From a bacterium SCSIO 12741 (GTDB lineage: Bacteria; Bacteroidota; Bacteroidia; Flavobacteriales_G; Salibacteraceae): a DNA stretch of 64,000 bases. This document shows positions 1 through 9,086 of the stretch, one piece after another. The first letter of the stretch is position 1; every line of letters begins with the position of its first letter. Location: contig CP073749.1 in assembly GCA_024398055.1 (NCBI GenBank), forward strand, positions 4,216,594-4,280,593. Reading direction: 5' to 3'. The notes under the pieces were generated by a model. That model was given only the letters and a program-made list of their open reading frames with translations. It searched no databases and had not been told where the DNA came from. The position numbers and the translations under genes are program-made.

Positions 1-280
1 ACACCGGGATTTGGTTTATGATCCGGGAAGGGTAAAAATCAAACCTTCTGGTATTGCTATTCATCCGTTAAGCGGTCATTTCTACGTGTTGGCCTCTACG
101 GGTAAAATCATGGTGGAAATGGATCGCAAAGGCGAAGTTGTTGCCACCTACCCTATTTCTCCCAATCTATTAATCCAACCTGAAGGAATATGCTTTGCTC
201 CAAACGGTGACCTCTACATTGCCAGTGAAGGTCAAGGTGAACGAGGATACATTTTAAAATTCAAGGTCAAAGAAAAATGA
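1..280 (+). CDS. C-terminal part of a beta-propeller protein, SdiA-regulated/NHL-like (truncated by window edge)
   Basis: The reading frame is open from base 2, so the N-terminus lies outside the window. The visible 93 residues show propeller-blade patterns such as GIAIHPLSGHFYVLAS followed by GKIMVEMDRKGEV, then PEGICFAPNGDLYIASEG. These 'hydrophobic strand, small loop, then Asn-Gly/Ser-Gly' units are typical of the SdiA-regulated (YjiK-like) and NHL beta-propeller families. Its stop overlaps the start of the next gene (ATGA, 277-280), so the two are probably translated together. Members of this family are usually periplasmic or exported and have no well-defined enzymatic role. The family call is good but the function is unknown; a phytase-like propeller cannot be excluded from this fragment. 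Confidence 0.6.
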   Translation, partial: HRDLVYDPGRVKIKPSGIAIHPLSGHFYVLASTGKIMVEMDRKGEVVATYPISPNLLIQPEGICFAPNGDLYIASEGQGERGYILKFKVKEK

Positions 281-3200
281 GGAGATTAACATTCCTCCTT
301 CTGCTTCTCCTGCCAACATTGCTTTTTGGGCAGGAAACCCGCCTTTTTTTTGTGGGCAACTTGGCAGTAGGTGATAGCAATACGACATCCACCTTAAATC
401 ATCTTCAACAGCAAATTCAACGAGCGGGTGAACAAGACATTCTTGTTTTTCTGGGAAACAACTACTTCTCCAATGACGAGTTGTACTCCCCCAACACCAA
501 TCCTCAATTACAACTCATTCGCGATTTTCCTGGAAGATCGGTAGTTCTTTCTGGCTACAATGATTGGGGCAAGGGTAAAAAGAAAGGTTGGGAACGCATT
601 CTGGATCAGGAAAGCTACTTCAACCAAATGGTGGACACGCCTGCCATATTCCTCCCTCCTTCTGGCTGCGGTGATCCAGTAGAGATTCTGTTGAATCAGG
701 AATTGGTTTTAATTGTGATCAACACGCAGTTTTTTCTGCATTCCTGGAATAAGCCCGGTGAAAAATACGGCTGTACAAGCGACAATGTAGAAATGGCTCT
801 TGACAACCTGGCTGAGCTCGTGCGCAAGAATTCATCCAAAAGAATCATTGTTGCCGGCTATCATCCGATATTGAGTTACGGACGACATCGCAAAGGCATT
901 GGAGTTCAAAACCTTTCGAATCCTCGCTATGCCTATTTCCGAAAAGAGCTTAATGACATTTTTGAATCCTCCGATCAACTGGTGTATGTATCAGCACATG
1001 ATGATGGTCTACAATACCTCACCAATGGATTAAACCATCAAATTGTGGTAGGCGCCGGTTCTGATTTTGGCAAATTGGATTCAGGCGACTTGAGTGTGTT
1101 TCACGCTGCGGTTCCAGGATTTGCAGAAATAGAATTTAAAGGCAAACGTCCTACCAATCTAACTTTATGGGATGGCCTTGAAAACAAGTCCGTTTATCAA
1201 ACCCAGCTGTACGAGCCTACGGTGCTGTATGATCCAGAGGAATTGGCATCAAGACCGGTATATAACGGCACCACCATGCTGCTGGCGGCCGATACTTCCC
1301 TGGCCAGTACAGGAACAACGGGCGAACGTCTCTTTTTAGGTAATGTCTACCGGTCGGAATGGAGCACCTTTATGGAGTTTCCAACCTTCGATTTAAAAAC
1401 CGAGCATGGCGGACTGGAAGTCAAGAAAGTAGGTGGCGGTGGTCAAACCCGAACTTTACGATTGGAAGCTGCTAATGGCCGTCAATATGTACTGAGATCT
1501 TTGAAGAAATGGCCGGTAAAAGCTGTGCCCGATATTTTCAAACCCACTTTTGCCGCGCAGTTGGCTACTGACCAAATGTCGGACGCGCATCCTTATGGCG
1601 CTTTGGTGGTGCCCAGACTGGCGGATGCCGTTAAAATTCTACATACCAATCCTACCATTGTGGCACTTCCAGATGACCCTCTATTGGGAAAATACCGCAA
1701 CGATTTCAAGGGACTTTTGGCTCTATATGAAGAACGGCCCAATGATGAAGCGGCTGGAGAGCCCCATTTCGGATCGGGAGAGGAAATCAAGAGTACCTTC
1801 GATGTGCTCGACAAATTGCGCAAAAACAACAACCACCGTATCGATGATAAGTTCTTGATCCGAAACCGCATGTTTGATATGTGGATGGGCGATTGGGATC
1901 GTCACGAAGATCAATGGAGATGGGTGGAAACGAAGAACAAAAAAGGTGGAGGAAACCTCTACCGCCCTATTCCACGTGATCGTGATCAAGTGTTCTTTAC
2001 CACTCAAGGTCTTCTGCCCTGGTTGGTGGCCCGCAAAAGTGTATACCCCATCTTTCAAGGTTTTCACCACGAGGTAAAATGGGCGGATGCATTGAACTGG
2101 CAAGCCCGTTGGTTTGACCGTTCTTTTTTGAATCAACTGGAATGGAAAGATTGGGAAAAGCAAATCCATTACCTTCAGAAGCACTTAACGGATGAAGTGA
2201 TCGATTCAGCCTTCGCCATTTGGCCGGATACCATCTATAACATGTCCGGTCCTGAGATCAAGTCTAAGCTGCAGTCCAGAAGAGCCAACATGGAAGAATA
2301 TGGCCGGGAGTACTATGAGTTTTTGGCCAAAGAGGTAGATGTTATTGGTTCGGATGAAGCTGAGTTTTTTGAAGTCAACCGTATTGATAGCAAAAAGACC
2401 CGGGTTAAGGTATACAAGCTGTCCAAAAAGGGTAAGCACAAAAACGTAATCTACAAGCGTACCTTCCTAACTAAGGAGACCAAAGAAATCAGATTGTATG
2501 GACTTGGTGGAGACGATGTTTTTCACATTGAAGGAGAAGCCCGCAGAGGAATAAAGATTAGAGTGATTGGTGGAGCGGGAAAAGATTCAATCGTAGATGA
2601 ATCTATCGTATATGGTTTGATTAAAAAGACCGTGGTGTATGATGAGAAAGAAGACACCAAACTGACTTCGGGCAGAGAAACGGCTAATCGCCTATCCAAC
2701 GATCCGGGTGTAAATCGCTATGATCGCAAGGCCTATAAGGTAGATCGTACTATTCCCCTAATCTCGGTAAACTGGAACCGGGACGACGGAGTATTTATCG
2801 GTGGCGGTGCCATGATCATTAAGCAAGGATTTAGAAAATACCCTTACAAGGAAAAACACCGAATTGCAGGTAACCTTGCCTTTGCCACCGGAGCATTTAA
2901 GCTGCAATACAAAGGCGATTGGACCGACGTATTTGGCAAATGGGATGTAAATGCTGACCTCTTAATCAACCGACCCTATGGAGTGGCCAACTTCTTTGGA
3001 ATGGGGAATGAATCCGTGTTTAACACCAATAAAGACGACGTTCCTGAAGGTTTTAGCCGCCCCATTGATTTCTACCGAATGCGATACGAGCTATTCGAAT
3101 CTGAGGTAAACTTGAAGAGGAATATCGGCAAACGATTTGATTTCTTCATTGGTCCTCGTTCTGGAAGTTATCACATCATCCATCAAGATGATCGCTTTAT

Positions 3201-3810
3201 TGCTCAACCGGGCAATGGACTGGATTCTACCCGCACCTTTGGTTATTATCACTACCTGGGCCTTGGTTCCCGAATAGAATTGGATACCCGGGATAATGCA
3301 GTTCTTCCTACCCGGGGTATTTCAGGCGAGGTTTCTTTCGATGGTTTTGGTGGCCTGAATGATAATTCGAAACCCTTTGCCCGAATGCACGCCGAGTTGG
3401 AATACATCTTCAGCGTAAAACTTCCGGCTATTCTATCCATTGCTAACCGGGTCGGTTATTCGGCTTCTTATGGCGATTATGAATTCTTCAACGGTGCTGT
3501 TCTGGGAAGACAATACATGCGAGGCCTTCGTAGAGGACGTTACTACGGTGACCAATTGTTCTTCCACAACCTGGATGTTCGTTTAAAAATTCTATCCTTC
3601 ACTTCTATCATCGTTCCTGGTTCATTTGGTGTGCTTGGCTTTCATGATGTAGGACGAGTGTGGTATGAGCCCGAAACTTCCTACCGTTGGCACAACTCAT
3701 ACGGTGGTGGTGTTTGGCTATCGCCACTCAATGTTATCACCTTTACCCTCACCTATGCCCATACCGAGGATGAGGATCAGGTCATTATTAAAACCCGTTT
3801 TCATTTCTGA
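277..3810 (+). CDS. Outer-membrane protein: degenerate metallophosphoesterase domain, kinase-like region, Omp85/BamA-type barrel
   Basis: This 1177-residue protein has a signal peptide (residues 1-18, ending LLFGQ). Residues about 20-315 follow the calcineurin-like phosphoesterase layout, but metal-ligand motifs are altered: GN at 27-28 where GD is usual, GNN at 60-62 for GDN, GYNDW at 93-97 for GNHDW, YHP near 196, and AHDDGLQY for GHxHxLQY. Residues about 370-620 look kinase-like: a glycine-rich stretch (VGGGGQTRT, 385-392), YVLRSLKK (404-411), DWDRHEDQW (539-547) and RDRDQ (567-571), reminiscent of the DRH...N...D features of CotH/Fam20-type kinases. A GGDDVF/GGAGKD patch near 745-775 resembles calcium-binding repeats. 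Residues about 820-1177 form an Omp85-like surface-antigen barrel ending in Phe. It overlaps both neighbours (ATGA upstream, TGATG downstream). The barrel and phosphoesterase fold are well supported; the kinase-like reading is inference. Confidence 0.8.
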   Translation: MRRLTFLLLLLLPTLLFGQETRLFFVGNLAVGDSNTTSTLNHLQQQIQRAGEQDILVFLGNNYFSNDELYSPNTNPQLQLIRDFPGRSVVLSGYNDWGKGKKKGWERILDQESYFNQMVDTPAIFLPPSGCGDPVEILLNQELVLIVINTQFFLHSWNKPGEKYGCTSDNVEMALDNLAELVRKNSSKRIIVAGYHPILSYGRHRKGIGVQNLSNPRYAYFRKELNDIFESSDQLVYVSAHDDGLQYLTNGLNHQIVVGAGSDFGKLDSGDLSVFHAAVPGFAEIEFKGKRPTNLTLWDGLENKSVYQTQLYEPTVLYDPEELASRPVYNGTTMLLAADTSLASTGTTGERLFLGNVYRSEWSTFMEFPTFDLKTEHGGLEVKKVGGGGQTRTLRLEAANGRQYVLRSLKKWPVKAVPDIFKPTFAAQLATDQMSDAHPYGALVVPRLADAVKILHTNPTIVALPDDPLLGKYRNDFKGLLALYEERPNDEAAGEPHFGSGEEIKSTFDVLDKLRKNNNHRIDDKFLIRNRMFDMWMGDWDRHEDQWRWVETKNKKGGGNLYRPIPRDRDQVFFTTQGLLPWLVARKSVYPIFQGFHHEVKWADALNWQARWFDRSFLNQLEWKDWEKQIHYLQKHLTDEVIDSAFAIWPDTIYNMSGPEIKSKLQSRRANMEEYGREYYEFLAKEVDVIGSDEAEFFEVNRIDSKKTRVKVYKLSKKGKHKNVIYKRTFLTKETKEIRLYGLGGDDVFHIEGEARRGIKIRVIGGAGKDSIVDESIVYGLIKKTVVYDEKEDTKLTSGRETANRLSNDPGVNRYDRKAYKVDRTIPLISVNWNRDDGVFIGGGAMIIKQGFRKYPYKEKHRIAGNLAFATGAFKLQYKGDWTDVFGKWDVNADLLINRPYGVANFFGMGNESVFNTNKDDVPEGFSRPIDFYRMRYELFESEVNLKRNIGKRFDFFIGPRSGSYHIIHQDDRFIAQPGNGLDSTRTFGYYHYLGLGSRIELDTRDNAVLPTRGISGEVSFDGFGGLNDNSKPFARMHAELEYIFSVKLPAILSIANRVGYSASYGDYEFFNGAVLGRQYMRGLRRGRYYGDQLFFHNLDVRLKILSFTSIIVPGSFGVLGFHDVGRVWYEPETSYRWHNSYGGGVWLSPLNVITFTLTYAHTEDEDQVIIKTRFHF

Positions 3811-4886
3811 TGACATCTCATAAAGCTGGATTAACCGGAATACTTGCCTCACTAATCCTTATTACTGCCGCTTGTGCTCCGTACAATCGCATAACTCCTT
3901 ACCCCTATACGCTGCAACAACCCGCTATTCTGGCGGATAGTATGGCGGATATTCCTCCGGGCAACTGGAAAATCTATCCAGCCGATTCTCCCGATTTAAA
4001 AACCGTCAAATGGGAAAAGGAAATGATGGTTCCAATCCGGGTCGCCGAATATTCCACAAACGCTCGGCCCTACTACGTTTTGGTGGATCCCATGCAAAAG
4101 GACACGTTGGTGGTTTCCAATCGCTTGCAGCCGGTGGATAATGTTCTCAACTTTCGTGATTTGGGCGGAATAAGAACCGTTGATGGCAAACGGGTAAAAT
4201 GGGGAAAGATTTATCGATCAGGACATCTTGGAGACTTAAAGTCCAAAGATTTTGGTCAATTGGAGGACTTACATATAACCCATGTGGTAGATCTCAGAAC
4301 CACAGGAGAAATGGCCCATCATCCAGATCAATTACCAGCCGATAGCAGCATTGCCTGGGTTCCGGTTTCCGTTTCAGGCATCCTCTTTGCCGATATTGAG
4401 CAAGCCCGAACGGATATTCGCAAGCAGTCGGCGGAAGAGTTTGATGGCCATGGCCGTATGATTCAAATGATGGATACCATAACCGTTTCTGGTGGGGAAG
4501 ATTTTAGAAAGGTATTTGACCTGTTACTCAGCGATAGCACCGATGCCCTACTCTACCATTGCACCGCTGGAAAAGACCGAACCGGGCTGATGACAACGCT
4601 TATCCTATCATCGCTCGGGGTGTCCGATTCGGTGATCATGCAAGACTACCTGCTTTCCAATTATTACCGCTACGACAAGATTGAACGCTTTACCCGACTT
4701 GGGGCACGGTTTTTGGGAATAGAGAATGAGTCGATACGATCCGTTCTTGAAGTAAGGCCAGAATACCTGCAAGCGTCCTACGCTCAAATTCAAAAAGAAT
4801 ACGGTTCTCTGGATCAATACCTTCGAAAAGCGGTCGGTTTGACAACGGAAGAGATAAACCGCTTAAAAGAGCGTTATCTCGAATAA
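3810..4886 (+). CDS. Lipoprotein tyrosine phosphatase (Y_phosphatase3-type)
   Basis: This is a 358-residue dual-specificity/tyrosine phosphatase of the family that includes PtpA/MptpB-like and LipA-like enzymes. The catalytic loop HCTAGKDRTG carries nucleophile Cys251 and Arg257 of the CX5R signature. The upstream motif NFRDLGGIRTVDG and then KIYRSGHL are the family's characteristic substrate-loop and strand motifs. A lipobox (ITAAC, Cys22) follows a hydrophobic signal, so the enzyme should be membrane-anchored and face the periplasm or surface. Its ATG overlaps the preceding stop by one base (TGATG, 3808-3812), strongly suggesting translational coupling to the barrel protein. Substrate could be phosphotyrosine, phosphoserine or phosphoinositide; the sequence does not decide. 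All key catalytic residues are present, unlike those of the upstream phosphoesterase domain. Confidence 0.9.
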   Translation: MTSHKAGLTGILASLILITAACAPYNRITPYPYTLQQPAILADSMADIPPGNWKIYPADSPDLKTVKWEKEMMVPIRVAEYSTNARPYYVLVDPMQKDTLVVSNRLQPVDNVLNFRDLGGIRTVDGKRVKWGKIYRSGHLGDLKSKDFGQLEDLHITHVVDLRTTGEMAHHPDQLPADSSIAWVPVSVSGILFADIEQARTDIRKQSAEEFDGHGRMIQMMDTITVSGGEDFRKVFDLLLSDSTDALLYHCTAGKDRTGLMTTLILSSLGVSDSVIMQDYLLSNYYRYDKIERFTRLGARFLGIENESIRSVLEVRPEYLQASYAQIQKEYGSLDQYLRKAVGLTTEEINRLKERYLE

Positions 4887-4986
4887 TTTTCAAGGACATA
4901 CGATAATTCAACAATTAGCGTTACTTTGAACTTTTTACGGGGAAAATGGTTTGTTAAGAGCTATCCCATCTGAGAGGGCAGTAGAG

Positions 4987-5607
4987 ATGGAAGTACAGGA
5001 TTTACCACACATAATCGAATCGGCTGAGAAGCATGTCACCGAATTATTCAGGGAACAACTTCCTGAAGAAGCGGTTTATCATTCCTTGGAACACACTCAA
5101 TTTGTAGTAGACAAGTCTCGGGAAATTGGACAGCATTCTGGGCTTACTGAAAGTGAACTTCAGCTGGTGGAGCTGGCTGCGTGGTTTCACGATGTCGGTT
5201 ACCTAAAGCAAGCAAAGGGACACGAAGATTACAGCATTAAGATTGCTGTCCCCTATTTGCAGAATCAGGGATTGAACGAAGACCAGATTGAATTTGTAGT
5301 CCGTTGTATTGAAGCTACTCGTATGCCTCAACAGCCCAAAGACTTGGCTGGTCAAGTGATTTGTGATGCAGATCTGTCCCACTTCGGCATGGCGGGTATG
5401 TACGACAAAACGATGATTCTACTCAAAGAAATGCGTAACCTTTGCCTGCATGAGTTAGAAGATGGTCAATGGTTGCAAATGACGATTGATCTACTGGAGC
5501 ATCATGAATACTTCACTCCTTACGCCCGGGAAAACTTTGAGGAACAAAAAAGGATTAATGAAAAACAGATCCGTCAGAAGTTATCCGAGATTACTCCTAC
5601 CCACTAA
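4987..5607 (+). CDS. HD-domain metal-dependent phosphohydrolase
   Basis: This soluble protein of 206 residues has the HD superfamily metal motifs in order: YHSLEHT (first His), AAWFHDVGY (the HD pair), GHEDYS and CDADLSHFG (distal Asp). The overall size and spacing fit stand-alone HD hydrolases related to the hydrolase half of SpoT-like and nucleotidase proteins. The substrate is unknown. I prefer the ATG at 4987, preceded by purine-rich GAGGGCAGTAGAG, over an in-frame TTG at 4951. The stop overlaps by three bases the stop of the converging cyclase gene. A possible -7 element (TTACTTTG) lies at 4921-4928. A nucleotide-second-messenger role next to a cyclase is tempting but not shown by the sequence. 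Confidence 0.85.
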   Translation: MEVQDLPHIIESAEKHVTELFREQLPEEAVYHSLEHTQFVVDKSREIGQHSGLTESELQLVELAAWFHDVGYLKQAKGHEDYSIKIAVPYLQNQGLNEDQIEFVVRCIEATRMPQQPKDLAGQVICDADLSHFGMAGMYDKTMILLKEMRNLCLHELEDGQWLQMTIDLLEHHEYFTPYARENFEEQKRINEKQIRQKLSEITPTH

Positions 5608-6665
5608 TGCCCGTTAGACCCTAATCGGTCAATTTCATACAGGTTAACATCATTCTCCTTACCCTTGAGGTGAATTTTTCCAACTGGTTTTACCGCAAAT
5701 TCCTGATACGTTTCTATTCGCTGGTAAAAGGCTTCGGAGATTAGCACATGGCGCCCCAATTCACCAGTTTGATCCTGAATACGTGATGCTGTATTAATCG
5801 TATCGCCATGATACGCCAACTCTCGTTTAAGAGTACCTACTTCAGCAATGGTGACATCTCCTACATGGATTCCTGCTTTAAATTGTGGTACTACACCAAA
5901 TTCACGACGGTAGAACCCGCTCCTGGCATCGATGGTGTCCAAAAACTTAAACAAAGCCCTACAAGATTCTGCTGAGCTGTTTTTAAGCTTGGTATCCCAG
6001 AACAAAATCACTCCATCGCCGATGTACTGATATACTTCTGAATGGTGATCATATACCACGGCCAGGTCGTGAAAACACTCCTGGATTAATAAACTGTATT
6101 TCTCATGTCCCAGTTGCTCGGCCAACTTAGTAGAAGATTTCATATCAATGAACATGATAATCCGTTCATCTACCTGAGGTTTATAAAATTTACCTTGAAG
6201 GAGCTTAAGCAAATTACCTCGCCCCAACATGCGATTGGTCACAATAGAAATACCCACGAAAGCATTGACTATCGAAGCATAAACCAAAGCCACTGGCACT
6301 ATCCGCATCGAGTAAAACTCATGTATAGAAGTGGGTACGCCTGGTATATTGAAGAGTTGAGCAACATAGTAGACGGAAGTCATGGAAAATACACCCACGA
6401 TCATTTGCACCGTGAGGAAAACCAAAATCATTTTGTGAAATCGTATTCTTCCGGCTAAATTCTGTTCAAATAGAATGTGGAAGCCTCCATAAATCATGGA
6501 TTGACAGAACCAAAGGAGAAAGAAAATCCCCATACCGTCAATGGAATAGAGCAGCCCAAACTCATCTCGTCCATAACTTCCATAACGCAGCAGTTCCCAA
6601 AGCAGACCGGCAAAGAACCAGCCCAGCATGTAATCTCTAATAATTCTTTGGTATTCCTCTTTCAA
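5604..6665 (-). CDS. Membrane-anchored class III adenylate/guanylate cyclase
   Basis: The N-terminal ~165 residues carry about four to five hydrophobic segments, followed by a cytoplasmic class III cyclase domain (about 175-350). Catalytic motifs are visible: FIDMKSSTKL (first metal-binding Asp), YIGDGVILFW (second metal Asp), FKAGIHVGDV, and YHGDTINTASRI (the Asn and Arg that stabilise the transition state). The Asp in HGDT is the residue type common in adenylate-specific members, so cAMP is the likelier product. The start is uncertain: TTG at 6665 keeps a short basic/acidic leader, while ATG at 6629 begins right at the first membrane segment. A perfect Bacteroidota -7 box lies 33 bases upstream of the TTG. 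It converges on the HD gene, overlapping its stop. Confidence 0.9.
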   Translation of the reverse strand: MKEEYQRIIRDYMLGWFFAGLLWELLRYGSYGRDEFGLLYSIDGMGIFFLLWFCQSMIYGGFHILFEQNLAGRIRFHKMILVFLTVQMIVGVFSMTSVYYVAQLFNIPGVPTSIHEFYSMRIVPVALVYASIVNAFVGISIVTNRMLGRGNLLKLLQGKFYKPQVDERIIMFIDMKSSTKLAEQLGHEKYSLLIQECFHDLAVVYDHHSEVYQYIGDGVILFWDTKLKNSSAESCRALFKFLDTIDARSGFYRREFGVVPQFKAGIHVGDVTIAEVGTLKRELAYHGDTINTASRIQDQTGELGRHVLISEAFYQRIETYQEFAVKPVGKIHLKGKENDVNLYEIDRLGSNGH

Positions 6666-6698
6666 AAGAGTAACTATTTAATACGCTCAAATCTGCGC

Positions 6699-6706
6699 CA
6701 AATATA
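6699..6706 (-). promoter_or_regulatory. Putative -7 element TATATTTG upstream of the cyclase gene
   Basis: On the minus strand this octamer matches the Bacteroidota -7 consensus TAnnTTTG exactly. Transcription would begin near 6692, leaving a leader of roughly 27 bases before the TTG at 6665. I could not recognise a convincing -33 TTG at the expected spacing. Confidence 0.45.
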
Positions 6707-6773
6707 TTGACGAATGACGAGTTGGTTTATGTTAATCAATCCTAACATTGCAGGCAGGAGACCAAATTTCCTA

Positions 6774-9086
6774 CTACTTCTCGTAGTACAAATCACGATA
6801 AGTCTGTAAATAACCGCATTCCTCAATAACCCTTGCATAGAACTCAGTATGCTGGTATTTACCAAGCAAAGATTCGAAGCCCTGGCGATTGTTCTTGTAG
6901 TTTTCGTAAAATTCGTCCTCCCCGTCTGTTGATGGAGTTTCTCCGAAAAAATAATCTCCTTGCTCACATTTGGCATACAAGTAATACAAAGTGGCTTGAA
7001 GTTCGTCCTTCTTTTTACCCTTTTTCATCTGCGAGGCCAGGTCAAGGGCTTTTTCATAATACTCTTGGGCAAAATACAATTCCCCTCCTCCATCGTCGCT
7101 CCAAGGTTCTTGATCGCCATAGTCGTTCCAATAGTAATAGCCTGAATAGAAGTCTTCATACACCATGTACCAGGCATTTCCATAAAAGGTCAGGTTGTAA
7201 AAAGTGTTGGCCAGGGTCATGGCGCTTTCGGCTCTCACATCGACTGACAGGGTTGAATCGTTGACCTGTTTTTGCAAATAGACCATAGAGTCTACAACGG
7301 TTTCTAAGTTTGAGGCTAATCCTCTGTATCGTTCATACTCACAATCATGGCAATCGTTGACCACAAACCCAAATGGGTTGGCCATTAATCCCCTATCGTC
7401 AACAGATTCGGTCCCTCCTTTTTCCATTTGATGAAGGTAGTACTGTGCCGAATCCAGATTACCGTCTACCACATGGACCCGAGCTTTGAGCAGGTATAAA
7501 TCCGAAAGTGTGTAGGAGAAATGGTCGACCAGAAATTCATCCAGAGGACCATATTTTTCCAATTGCAGAAAATCGATTAAACCATCTAATGGCCAAGGGC
7601 CAGGATTGTGGTTCATGGAAAAATGGCTGTAGGGGTACACCGCTCTAACTAAGGCTTGTTTCACCGGATCACCATCTTTGGTATGATAGATCCGGTTTAG
7701 GTAGACCAACAGATATTCGTAGCCCTGTTCAATGTAATAATCACCCGATCTGGAGCTTAGGGTGTGAAGGTCTGAAACCAGTACTTCTTCAGGTACTTTT
7801 TCGCCCTTTTCGAGTACCCGGTACTTGAGCAATGTATTCAACACTTTTATTTGAGCCAATACCTGACCTGAACCTTCCATGGATTCGTATTTATCCTTGG
7901 CCATGGAAAGGTGTTTTTGAGCACCTTCTTCCTGACCCAATAAAAAATGGATGTAACCAGCGGCGTAGAGCCATTCAGCCTCGTGGACAGGATTCCAGGG
8001 CAAAACATCGCTTTCGATAAACTGTAACGCTTCTTTGAGGTATTCTTTATTGGCCCAAGAGAAGTAATCATACTCTTCCACCGTTTCTGTCGCCAAAACC
8101 TGTTCTTCTACCCGGTTCAAATCACGTCCGAGCAGATGCAGCATCTGATCCTCATTCCGGTTGTATTTCCAAATGGCTTGAGCAGAAGGCAATCCTTTGT
8201 CATAAAACCCTAAACCACGCATAAACCAGAGATCAGCTCTCTCCTTGTTGTTTTGGCAAAGAGCGAGGCATTGCTCCCAAGACTCTTGAGTTTCTATGTG
8301 ATAATCTCTTTGGGCCTGCACTTGCCGCCCGGTTTGACTGGTAAAGACCCTTGAAAAATAGTAGGACGCCTTCACGTCGTTTTCCAATCTTCTATAGGCC
8401 CCTGCTTTTAAGGATAGGCTCCAGAAATACATCAAGTCCTGTTCGGCATCGTCACCAATCAACTCATCAAAAGCCTTAATACAGTTTTCATAATCCAATC
8501 TGTAGTGATTGAGGCGGATTACCTGATAAGCGTAACGTTTCTTTAGAAAGGTATTGTCGGTTTTTTGGTAGGCCTCTCTCCCCTTTTCACCAAGACGATC
8601 CATAATATCGAGGTCTCGATTATTTCCCATCCAGGGATCATATTCTTCGGCATGCGGTTCGCATTGTTTGGCATAAAGTAGATAGTGCAAAAAGGCTTCA
8701 TCCCTGGTCTCAAGTAGTTTGGTCCAAGTGAGGTTCAATGGAGGCATCATGCTTCCCGACTGCATCATGGATAGAGCCTGCTCAACCATAGGTGTAGACG
8801 ACTGGTAGATGATCTCCCGAAGTTCGTCCAAGTTCCAGTCTGCACCCATATAGTTTTGCCAGTCTTCGAGATTAATGGCATCCCGAGTATCGCTGTAGTA
8901 GTCCCGAATAAGTTCCGTTGAGAAATTGAAATCCGAATAGGCATTATCCGGCAATAACCATTCTGTACGAAAGAAGTCAAAATGCAGGTTTTCTTCCTCA
9001 TAGTAGCCACAACCATGGCTAACTTGATAGGGAATTAAGATTGCCCCAATGAATAAGACGCTAATTAAGTATTTGCTCAATTTCAT
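6774..9086 (-). CDS. Exported TPR-like helical repeat protein of unknown function
   Basis: This is a 770-residue protein with an N-terminal signal sequence ending near VSHGCGYYEEE. The Cys26 lies after a weak lipobox, so a lipoprotein is possible but not sure. The rest is a succession of amphipathic helices with TPR-like spacing, for example around residues 200-260, 290-400 and 660-740, rich in Tyr, Trp and acidic residues. I do not recognise a catalytic motif. Its start lies inside the end of the preceding gene (26-base overlap, 9061-9086), so it is probably translated as the second gene of a two-gene unit with the lipoprotein upstream. The pair looks like a conserved secreted module of Bacteroidota, but I cannot name it. 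Confidence 0.7.
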   Translation of the reverse strand: MKLSKYLISVLFIGAILIPYQVSHGCGYYEEENLHFDFFRTEWLLPDNAYSDFNFSTELIRDYYSDTRDAINLEDWQNYMGADWNLDELREIIYQSSTPMVEQALSMMQSGSMMPPLNLTWTKLLETRDEAFLHYLLYAKQCEPHAEEYDPWMGNNRDLDIMDRLGEKGREAYQKTDNTFLKKRYAYQVIRLNHYRLDYENCIKAFDELIGDDAEQDLMYFWSLSLKAGAYRRLENDVKASYYFSRVFTSQTGRQVQAQRDYHIETQESWEQCLALCQNNKERADLWFMRGLGFYDKGLPSAQAIWKYNRNEDQMLHLLGRDLNRVEEQVLATETVEEYDYFSWANKEYLKEALQFIESDVLPWNPVHEAEWLYAAGYIHFLLGQEEGAQKHLSMAKDKYESMEGSGQVLAQIKVLNTLLKYRVLEKGEKVPEEVLVSDLHTLSSRSGDYYIEQGYEYLLVYLNRIYHTKDGDPVKQALVRAVYPYSHFSMNHNPGPWPLDGLIDFLQLEKYGPLDEFLVDHFSYTLSDLYLLKARVHVVDGNLDSAQYYLHQMEKGGTESVDDRGLMANPFGFVVNDCHDCEYERYRGLASNLETVVDSMVYLQKQVNDSTLSVDVRAESAMTLANTFYNLTFYGNAWYMVYEDFYSGYYYWNDYGDQEPWSDDGGGELYFAQEYYEKALDLASQMKKGKKKDELQATLYYLYAKCEQGDYFFGETPSTDGEDEFYENYKNNRQGFESLLGKYQHTEFYARVIEECGYLQTYRDLYYEK

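Noticed and set aside
1723-2184. 153-codon open frame on the minus strand in the 1177-residue gene
   Set aside because: It is opposite a strongly coding region and shows no domain or start signal.
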